From assembly GCF_004681125.1 (NCBI RefSeq), contig NZ_SIHO01000004.1, positions 62,001 through 126,000 on the forward strand: DNA of 64,000 bases, given 5' to 3'. Below are positions 57,111 through 64,000 of this stretch, one piece after another. The position numbers and the translations under genes were made by a program. Below the pieces are notes generated by a model. The model was given only the letters and a program-made list of their open reading frames with translations. It searched no databases and was not told the DNA's origin. The first letter of the stretch is position 1. Each line of letters opens with the position of its first letter. Origin of the DNA: Glacieibacterium arshaanense. Its GTDB lineage: Bacteria > Pseudomonadota > Alphaproteobacteria > Sphingomonadales > Sphingomonadaceae.

Positions 57111-57400
57111 TGGATCCACTTCTCCCACACGAAATCGAATTGACGGGTAAGTGGATAGCCTTGGACGGCGACGTCCAAGGCGACGCAGTATGCGAACGCA
57201 TTGATTACCTCACCGAGATTCTCGATGTCGTTCAAGACCATCCACAGGCAGGAGGGTGGAGACGGCTTTTCCGCGATCCCGCCGACGGCCGATATTGGGA
57301 ACTAACATATCCGCAAGCCGAGTTGCATGCAGGCGGGCCTCCCGCATTGCGCTGGATCAGCGACGACGAAATGAAGCAAGAATACGGCTTCAGCGGTTAA
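57107..57400 (+). CDS. Imm27-family immunity protein, orphan
   Basis: A 97-residue protein matching the Imm27 pattern: IELTGKWIALDGDVQGDAVCERIDYLTE, then GGWRRLFRDPADGRYWELTYPQAELHAGGPP and the final SDDEMKQEYGF. Such proteins neutralise a cognate polymorphic toxin delivered by contact-dependent or type VI systems. No toxin, secretion gene or Rhs element is visible nearby, so it is an orphan that could protect against competitors. Base composition is clearly less GC-rich than neighbours. It lies between separated left and right arms of a hairpin repeat (56904 and 57481). Imm27 assignment is from motif memory. Confidence 0.75.
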   Translation: MMDPLLPHEIELTGKWIALDGDVQGDAVCERIDYLTEILDVVQDHPQAGGWRRLFRDPADGRYWELTYPQAELHAGGPPALRWISDDEMKQEYGFSG

Positions 57401-57480
57401 ACTAGTGCAGCTTACCCGTGTCGTTCTCCAAAATCCGGCCAGTCGTCTTGCCTCCCCATTCCAGACGCAAACCAACAATC

Positions 57481-57514
57481 GGGTGCAGGCCTCAGGCCTA
57501 CCCGCCGGAGGCCC
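57481..57514. repeat. Hairpin repeat unit, right arm, locus 15
   Basis: GGGTGCAGGCCTCAGGCCTA with CCCGCCGGAGGCCC edge, one base off in the stem. It is preceded by ACCAACAATC, resembling the right end of the usual spacer (AAACAATC). It lies 13 bases from the patatin stop. Confidence 0.88.
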
Positions 57515-57526
57515 TTTCGTCCGCCT

Positions 57527-58339
57527 TCAACGACCCCCAATCCGCGCAATCATCTCCCAATTCTCTTCGACGCTGGCCGCCCCCAGCGCGATCAGTTCGT
57601 CGGCGCGGGTGAAGTTGCGGACGTCGATATGGCCGATGCGCGGTGCCAGTTCGAAATCGGGCGGGTCGAGCGCCAGCGACTGGCGGGCGACGTGCATCAT
57701 GATCAGGCTCAGCCCGGCACGGCCGACGCGCGTCGGTGACAGGCCGCCGTGGCGCGCGGCGCGCTGGCGGCGCAGCCAGGTCTCGCTGCGGTTGGCATAA
57801 TCGCCCTGCAGGTTGACCGCGAGCACCGGCGCATTTGACAGCGCGCGTGCGGCGCGCACCGGCACCGGCGTCATCACGCCGCCATCGACCAGCAAGCGGC
57901 CGTCGTGGCGCACTGGCGGGAAGATGCCGGGAATGGCGATCGAGGCACGCACCGCCGGCACAATCTCGCCGCGGGTGAGCGCGACCTCCTCGCCCGCCAC
58001 CAGATCGGCGGCGACAACCGCGCACGGGATGAACAGGTCTTCGAGGCGGGTATGGCCGAACTGGTGGCGCAGCTCGCGCTGGACGGCGCGACCGCCGAGC
58101 AAGGCGCTGCGCCCGAAATCGATATCGAGGAAGCGCATCATCGACCGCACATTGGTCGAGCGCGCCAGTTCCTCGAGCACATTGACGCGGTGCGCCGCGA
58201 GGCAGACCGCCGCCAGCGCGCCGATCGAGGTGCCCGACACTGCGACGATATCGACGTTGCGCGCCGCCAGCGCGTGGAGCACGCCGATGTGGGCCCAGCC
58301 CAGCCCGGCGCCGCCGCCGAGTGCCAGTGCCAGTTTCAC
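57527..58339 (-). CDS. Patatin-like phospholipase
   Basis: A 270-residue serine acyl hydrolase. The oxyanion loop is LALGGGAGLGWAHIGVLHAL, the nucleophile elbow is VSGTSIGALAAV (GxSxG), and the catalytic Asp is in LLVDGGVMTPVPV, giving the Ser-Asp dyad. It probably deacylates membrane phospholipids or activated acyl groups. The start is taken as the GTG at 58339 because the DUF2007 gene upstream ends at 58350 and the fold begins at once; an ATG at 58396 would overlap it. The first gene-like unit in a minus-strand run with DUF2007, the FMN-binding protein and tldD upstream. Confidence 0.87.
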   Translation of the reverse strand: MKLALALGGGAGLGWAHIGVLHALAARNVDIVAVSGTSIGALAAVCLAAHRVNVLEELARSTNVRSMMRFLDIDFGRSALLGGRAVQRELRHQFGHTRLEDLFIPCAVVAADLVAGEEVALTRGEIVPAVRASIAIPGIFPPVRHDGRLLVDGGVMTPVPVRAARALSNAPVLAVNLQGDYANRSETWLRRQRAARHGGLSPTRVGRAGLSLIMMHVARQSLALDPPDFELAPRIGHIDVRNFTRADELIALGAASVEENWEMIARIGGR

Positions 58340-58349
58340 GGCAGCGGCT

Positions 58350-58556
58350 TCATGGCGGGGCGATTTCGGCAAGCAGCGCGCGGGCGGCCGCTTCATCGTC
58401 GGGCGCCACCATTACGCGCACGCCCGAAACGCCGCCGAGCAATGACGCCAGCCCGGCATCGAACAGCACCGCTTCGATTCCCGCCGACGCCAGATAGCCA
58501 CGGACGATTTCGGCACCGACCGAATCGAAGACGCGGTCGACTTCGACGAGGTCCAT
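58350..58556 (-). CDS. DUF2007 domain protein
   Basis: A 68-residue protein with the DUF2007 pattern: VEVDRVFDSVGAEIVRGYLASAGIEAVLFDAG, then GVRVMVAPDDEAAARALLAE. The ferredoxin-like small fold is often called a putative signal-transducing domain; no activity is proven. Its ATG overlaps the stop of the upstream FMN-binding gene by one base (TGATG), and it ends 10 bases before the patatin start, so the three genes form a tight operon. Confidence 0.85.
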   Translation of the reverse strand: MDLVEVDRVFDSVGAEIVRGYLASAGIEAVLFDAGLASLLGGVSGVRVMVAPDDEAAARALLAEIAPP

Positions 58557-59110
58557 CAGCTGTAGGGCAGGAGGGTCGGCGAACGCACCGGCAGCCCGTC
58601 GATGCTGCGGTCGCGTTCGGCGTATTTGCGCATCCGCTCGGCGGGTTCTTCGTTGACGTAATATTTGCGCAGCGTCTCGCGTTCGGCCTTGAGCTCCATT
58701 TCGGGCACTGCCCAGCCGCACGAATCCTGTGCCGATTGAACCGTCATGTCGAAAATCTGGCGCACCCCCCGCTCGATGGTGAAGTTTTCGGCGAGTGCCG
58801 CCCAGCCGGCGTCCTGCGGCAGCACCGGCACCGCGCGGCCATAGAGGCGGTAGATCAGCGCCGGGCGGTCGAACGCGCAGAACATCACGGTGATGCGGCC
58901 ATCGGCGAGCAAATGCGCGTTGGTTTCATTGCCTGAACCGCCATAGTCGAGCCAGGCGACGCGGTTGGGGCCGAGCACACGGAAGGTATCCATGCCCTTC
59001 GGGCTGAGGTTGATGCGAGAGTCGCCGGCGACGGTGGCGACGAAAAATACCGGCTGCTTCTTGATGAACGCCGCATATTTGTCGGTGATATGGTCGAAAA
59101 ACTCGCTCAT
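58556..59110 (-). CDS. Pyridoxamine 5'-phosphate oxidase-family flavoprotein
   Basis: A 184-residue FMN-binding split-barrel protein. The core AAFIKKQPVFFVATVAGDSRINLSPKG and VAWLDYGGSGNETNAHLLADGRITVMFCAFDRP are typical of the PNPOx-like group that reduces or binds flavin-linked small molecules. It is not the biosynthetic PdxH, which is longer and has a different C-terminus. It is translationally linked to DUF2007 downstream, and tldD lies 26 bases upstream of its start. The function is unknown. Confidence 0.87.
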   Translation of the reverse strand: MSEFFDHITDKYAAFIKKQPVFFVATVAGDSRINLSPKGMDTFRVLGPNRVAWLDYGGSGNETNAHLLADGRITVMFCAFDRPALIYRLYGRAVPVLPQDAGWAALAENFTIERGVRQIFDMTVQSAQDSCGWAVPEMELKAERETLRKYYVNEEPAERMRKYAERDRSIDGLPVRSPTLLPYS

Positions 59111-59136
59111 GTCGCAGACTCCCCTGTGTCGCTATT

Positions 59137-60570
59137 TCACGCGGCCGTGCCGCCTACTGTCAGCCCTTCGATCAGCAAGGTCGGCTGGCCGACGCCGACG
59201 GGCACCGATTGCCCGGCCTTGCCGCAGGTGCCGACGCCTTCGTCGAGCATCGGATCATTGCCGATCGCCTTGACGCGCGTCAGCACATCGGGGCCGTTGC
59301 CGATCAGCGTCGCCCCCTTGATCGGCGCGCCGAGCTTGCCGTTTTCGATGCGGTAGGCCTCGGTGCAGGTGAAGACGAACTTGCCGCTGGTGATGTCGAC
59401 CTGGCCGCCGCCGAAGTTCTTGGCATAGATGCCCGACTTGGCACTGCGCAGGATTTCGCCGGGGTCTTCGTTGCCGCCCATCATCATCGTGTTGGTCATG
59501 CGCGGCATCGGCGCGTGCGCGAAGCTTTCGCGGCGGCCATTGCCCGTCGGCGCGACGCCCATCAGCCGGGCGTTCATGCGGTCCTGCAGATAGCCCTTCA
59601 AGATGCCATCCTCGATCAGCACGGTGCGGCTGGTCGGCGTGCCTTCGTCATCGATGGTCAGCGCGCCGCGCGTGTTGGCGATGGTGCCGTCATCGACCAC
59701 GGTGACGCCGGGTGCGGCGACGCGCTGGCCGATCAGCCCGGCAAAGGCGCTGGTGCCCTTGCGGTTGAAATCGCCCTCGAGCCCATGGCCGATGGCTTCG
59801 TGCAGCAAAATGCCCGGCCAACCCGGCCCGAGCACGACGGTCATTTCGCCTGCGGGTGCGGCGACGGCATCGAGGTTGACCAGCGCCTGCGCCAGCGCGA
59901 GGTCGATCGCCTTGTTCCACGTCGCCTCGTCGAACAGTCCGTCATACAGGTAGCGGCCGCCGAGACCGTGGAAGCCGGTTTCGCGGCGGTCGCCGACCTG
60001 CGCGACGATCTGCACGTTAAGGCGCACCAGCGGCCGGATGTCGCGCGCCCGCAGGCCGTCGGCGCGGACGATTTCGACGACGCTCCATGACCCGAGCAGG
60101 CTGGCCGAAACCTGCACGACACGCGGGTCGCGCGCGCGCGCCGCCGCATCGATTTTCTGCAGCAGCGCGACCTTCTGCGCGAACGGCACCGCGCTCAGCG
60201 GGTCGGCATCGGTATAGAGCCGCGCGTTGGTGCTCGGCGGCCGGTCGAGCGCGGCGTTGCCGCCGTGGCCGGAGCGCACGACCTTGATGGTGTCGGCAGC
60301 GCGCAGGATGGCCGCGTCGGACAGTTCGTTGGCGTGGGCGTAGGCAGTAGTTTCGCCCGCCACGCCGCGCAGCCCGAAGCCTTGCTCGGTATTGAACGTC
60401 GCCGCCTTCAGCCGCCCGTCATCGAACGCGAAACTTTCGGATACGGCGTGCTGCAAATAGAGCTCGCCGTCGTCGCAGCCGTTCAAGGCCTGCGTGACGA
60501 GGCGTTCGGTGCGCGCCGGATCGAGCCCGGTGTCGCGGTAGAAGATGTTGGCGGGATCAATGATGGTCAT
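59137..60570 (-). CDS. tldD: Metalloprotease TldD
   Basis: The catalytic subunit of the TldD/TldE zinc protease, which unfolds and cleaves peptides such as microcin precursors and antitoxins. The zinc site is LLHEAIGHGLEGDFN (HExxxH), with a late Cys ligand region in FTCTEAYRIENGKL. QGFGLRGVAGETTAYAHANELS is the N-terminal signature. 477 residues, complete; the ATG at 60570 is used. tldE is not in the window, so the partner is elsewhere. It diverges from trmO with a 38-base gap. Confidence 0.94.
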   Translation of the reverse strand: MTIIDPANIFYRDTGLDPARTERLVTQALNGCDDGELYLQHAVSESFAFDDGRLKAATFNTEQGFGLRGVAGETTAYAHANELSDAAILRAADTIKVVRSGHGGNAALDRPPSTNARLYTDADPLSAVPFAQKVALLQKIDAAARARDPRVVQVSASLLGSWSVVEIVRADGLRARDIRPLVRLNVQIVAQVGDRRETGFHGLGGRYLYDGLFDEATWNKAIDLALAQALVNLDAVAAPAGEMTVVLGPGWPGILLHEAIGHGLEGDFNRKGTSAFAGLIGQRVAAPGVTVVDDGTIANTRGALTIDDEGTPTSRTVLIEDGILKGYLQDRMNARLMGVAPTGNGRRESFAHAPMPRMTNTMMMGGNEDPGEILRSAKSGIYAKNFGGGQVDITSGKFVFTCTEAYRIENGKLGAPIKGATLIGNGPDVLTRVKAIGNDPMLDEGVGTCGKAGQSVPVGVGQPTLLIEGLTVGGTAA

Positions 60571-60608
60571 GTACCCGATATAGGGACGAATCCGCCAAGG
60601 GGGAATGT

Positions 60609-61070
60609 ATGTCATTCACGATTTTACCCGTGGGCCAGGTTGTCGGCGGCCGCATCCCCGCTGACGATGACGACTGGGACGGTGTCACCGCGCGAATCGA
60701 ACTCGATACGACGCGCTTCGGGCCCGAGGCGCTGCAGGGCCTCGACGCGTTCAGCCACGCCGAAATCGTCTATCTGTTTGACAAGTTGCCCGAATCGCAG
60801 GTGTCCTTTGGCGCGCGCCGGCCGCGCGGCAATCCCGACTGGCCGCTGGTCGGCATCTTCGCGCAGCGCGGCCGCAACCGCCCCAACCGCCTCGCCGTGT
60901 CGGTTTGCCGCATCGAAAAGGTCGAGGGTACCACGCTTCACGTGCGCGGGCTCGACGCCATCGACGGCACGCCGGTCATCGATATCAAGCCGGTGATGCA
61001 GGGATTCGCGCCACGCGGGGAGCTGCGCGAACCCGATTGGGCCCGCGAAATCATGTCAGGTTACTGGTGA
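60609..61070 (+). CDS. trmO: TsaA-like tRNA (N6-threonylcarbamoyladenosine(37)-N6)-methyltransferase family
   Basis: A 153-residue protein of the UPF0066/TrmO beta-barrel methyltransferase family, which methylates t6A37 of some tRNAs using SAM. GLDAFSHAEIVYLFDKL and GIFAQRGRNRPNRLAVSVCRIEKVEG are the signature blocks; the FxxRxxxRPNxxG loop holds SAM. DGTPVIDIKPVMQGFAP closes the domain. The E. coli enzyme has an extra C-terminal domain not present here, as in many bacteria. It converges on the small zinc-finger gene with a gap of 4 bases. Confidence 0.9.
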   Translation: MSFTILPVGQVVGGRIPADDDDWDGVTARIELDTTRFGPEALQGLDAFSHAEIVYLFDKLPESQVSFGARRPRGNPDWPLVGIFAQRGRNRPNRLAVSVCRIEKVEGTTLHVRGLDAIDGTPVIDIKPVMQGFAPRGELREPDWAREIMSGYW

Positions 61071-61074
61071 CGGC

Positions 61075-61296
61075 TCAGTGGCCGCCGTCGTCCTTGGCAG
61101 GCGCGATGCCGGGGCGGGTTTCGGCGGGGCCGCCGGCCAGGATGAAGCGCCGGTCGCAATAGCCGCAATCGACATAGCCGCTGGCGTCAATCTGCAGGAA
61201 CACGCGCGGGTGACCGGGCACGCCGCCTTCGTCGCCGTCGCAATGGACGCGGCGGTGGTCGGTGAAGAACACTTCGGGGGGCGGGATCGTAACCAT
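61075..61296 (-). CDS. Small zinc-finger (CHCC-type) protein
   Basis: A 73-residue protein resembling the NDUFS6/zf-CHCC domain. Ligands are visible in RRVHCDGDEGGVPGHPRVFLQI and DCGYCDRRF, giving Cys, His and two Cys. In mitochondria the homologue completes respiratory complex I. In Alphaproteobacteria a similar small protein occurs as a stand-alone gene and its role is not settled. It converges with trmO and diverges from the ABC ATPase gene. Confidence 0.87.
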   Translation of the reverse strand: MVTIPPPEVFFTDHRRVHCDGDEGGVPGHPRVFLQIDASGYVDCGYCDRRFILAGGPAETRPGIAPAKDDGGH

Positions 61297-61386
61297 GCGG
61301 CGGTTCTAGCAAGGCGTCGCGCGCCTGTCATCTGCGACGTGCCGACGGATTGCGAAGCGCGCCGCTGGCGACTATGCCCTTGCGAC

Positions 61387-62299
<913 letters not shown>

Positions 62300-62307
<8 letters not shown>

Positions 62308-63940
62308 GCGCCCACCCGCCGCCGAAGCGCAGGTCTTCGACGTCATCGTCATCGGCTCGGGCGCGGCCGGGCTGACCGCGGCGCTCAACCTCGCCGACCG
62401 CTTCAATGTCGCGGTGCTGTCGAAGGGCGAATTGTCGGCGGGCTCGACGAGCTGGGCGCAGGGCGGCATCGCCGCCGTGCTGGAGCCCGGCGACACGTTC
62501 GAAAGCCATATCGAAGACACGATGGTCGCCGGTGGCGGCCTGAACGACCGCGCCACTGTCGAATTCGTCGTTGAAAATGCCGCGCCCGCCATCGAGCGGC
62601 TGGCAGCGCTCGGCGTGCCGTTCAACCCCGGCGAGACCGTCAGCGAACGCTTCCACCTGACGCGCGAAGGCGGACACAGCCACCGCCGCATCGTCCATGT
62701 CGATGACGCCACCGGCTGGGCGGTGCAGAAAGCGCTCGAACGCGCCGCGCAGGCGCACCCGCGCATCACCATCGCCACCGGGCGCGTCGCGGTCGACCTG
62801 ATCACCGAACGCAATGTCGAGGGCCAGCGCTTCGCTGAACGCCGCTGCCACGGCGTTTATGCGTTCAATGTCGATACGCATGCTGTGGAGCGCTTCATCG
62901 GCAAGGCGGTGGTGCTGGCGACCGGGGGCGCTAGCCGTGTCTATCAATATTCAACCAATCCCGACGGTTCGACCGGCGACGGCATCGCAATGGCGTGGCG
63001 CGCCGGCTGCCGCGTGTCGAACATGGAATTCAACCAGTTTCACCCGACCTGCCTCTACCACCCCGAGGTCAAGAACTTCCTGATCACCGAGGCGATGCGC
63101 GGCGAGGGCGGCCAGCTGCGACTGCCCCCGGCGGCGGCCGCCGCAGCCGGCGAGCGCTTCATGGCGCGCTATGACGAGCGCCTCGAACTGGCGCCGCGCG
63201 ATGTCGTGGCGCGCGCCATCGATGCCGAAATGAAGCGTCTCGGCCTCGAAAACGTCGTGCTCGACATGACGCATCTGGCGCCCGAATTCGTCATCCACCA
63301 CTTCCCGACGATCCATGCGCGGCTGCTCGAACTCGGCATTGACTGCACGAAGCAGCCGATTCCGGTGGTGCCGGCGGCGCACTATACGTGCGGCGGCGTG
63401 CTGGTGGATTTGAACGGCCGCACCGACTTGCCCGGCCTCTACGCGATCGGCGAAGTCTCGCAATCGGGACTGCACGGCGCCAACCGGCTGGCGTCGAACT
63501 CGATCCTTGAGTGCCTGGTGTTCGGCGCCGCGGTGGCCGACGATATCGCTGCCAGCTGGGATGCCATCGGCGCGACGCCGCCGATCCGCGCCTGGGACGA
63601 AAGCCGCGTCACCGATTCCGACGAAGAAGTCGTCGTCAGCCACAACTGGGCCGAGCTGCGGCGCTTCATGTGGGACTATGTCGGCATCGTCCGCACCGAC
63701 AAGCGGCTTGAGCGCGCTGCGCACCGGGTCCGGCTGCTGCGCAAGGAAATCGCCGAATATTACAGCAATTTCCACGTCACCGCCGACCTGATCGAACTGC
63801 GCAACCTCGTCCAGGTCGCCGATCTGATCGTGCGCTCGGCGCAGGCGCGCCACGAAAGCCGCGGGCTGCATTTCACGCTCGACTATCCGCAGACCAACGC
63901 AGTGGCGCGCGATACCATCCTAGACCCGGTGGACCGTTGA
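62300..63940 (+). CDS. nadB: L-aspartate oxidase
   Basis: A flavoenzyme that oxidises L-aspartate to iminoaspartate, the first step of NAD synthesis. The FAD site is [58 protein letters not shown], and [20 protein letters not shown] are diagnostic of NadB against succinate dehydrogenase. 546 residues, full length; the last segment ([15 protein letters not shown]) is standard. The ATG at 62300 overlaps the ABC ATPase stop region by 8 bases. nadA and nadC are not visible. The remaining 60 bases of the window hold no recognisable gene. Confidence 0.95.
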
Positions 63941-64000
63941 CGGTGTGGTTAATGCCCGCTTCATCTGCTGTGGCACAATGTCGCGGCATGGCATACCGCC

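Overview
This window is a high-GC, gene-dense chromosomal segment from an alphaproteobacterium, most likely a sphingomonad (order Sphingomonadales). The evidence is two exported proteins ending in a PEPxxWA-CTERM sorting tail, an alkaline-ceramidase-like membrane protein, a sterol-desaturase-family hydroxylase, and the general style of the coding sequence. The genus cannot be settled from the sequence alone. No rRNA, tRNA, CRISPR array, phage or insertion sequence was seen.

Layout. 1-8.9 kb: truncated yggS, an HNH nuclease, a HIG1-type membrane protein with a cobalamin adenosyltransferase, an SDR, an isolated nucleotidyltransferase, etfBA, an unknown secreted protein, a PEPxxWA-CTERM phytase-like esterase and a cyclophilin. 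8.9-15.4 kb: thioesterase, cytochrome P450, alpha/beta hydrolase, enoyl-CoA hydratase-family protein and gyrB. 15.4-24.6 kb: MpaB-type oxygenase, ceramidase, recF, UPF0114, YjbR, two mscS-type channels, dnaN, scoAB and a histidine phosphatase. 24.6-30.6 kb: rlmN with a 2OG-Fe(II) oxygenase, cfa, a double cold-shock-domain protein and an exported peptidase-like protein. 30.8-35.3 kb: RNase D, lptC, lptA, lptB, rpoN. 35.4-45.8 kb: alpha/beta hydrolase, maeB, mutS, a PEPxxWA-CTERM protein, a GNAT acetyltransferase and glnD. 45.9-54.7 kb: methylmalonyl-CoA mutase, DUF3445 protein, pirin, sulfotransferase, POT transporter, Blh-like phosphatase, a small membrane-anchored protein with a fatty acid hydroxylase, and an exported methyltransferase. 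54.9-64 kb: amtB-glnK, an orphan Imm27-type immunity gene, patatin, DUF2007, PNPOx-like protein, tldD, trmO, a zinc-finger protein, an ABC ATPase and nadB.

Functional links. GlnD, GlnK, AmtB and sigma-54 form a nitrogen-sensing circuit, and a canonical -24/-12 sigma-54 promoter can be read directly upstream of glnK-amtB. EtfBA, the enoyl-CoA hydratase-family protein, the CoA transferase, the B12-dependent mutase and the adenosyltransferase fit fatty-acid and propionyl-type carbon use. The rnd-lptCAB-rpoN block is the conserved outer-membrane transport operon.

The most unusual content lies between genes. (1) A family of about 38-bp hairpin units occurs at 15 loci, mostly as inverted pairs placed exactly at gene 3' ends. 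Its inner stem varies between copies with compensating changes on both sides, and the stop codon of the neighbouring gene often abuts its outer edge. (2) Two single-gene insertions each lie between an intact core gene and a duplicated fragment of that gene's terminus (etfA 3' end; glnD 5' end). (3) An Imm27-type immunity gene sits between the two separated arms of one repeat element. These are the best candidates for undescribed biology here.
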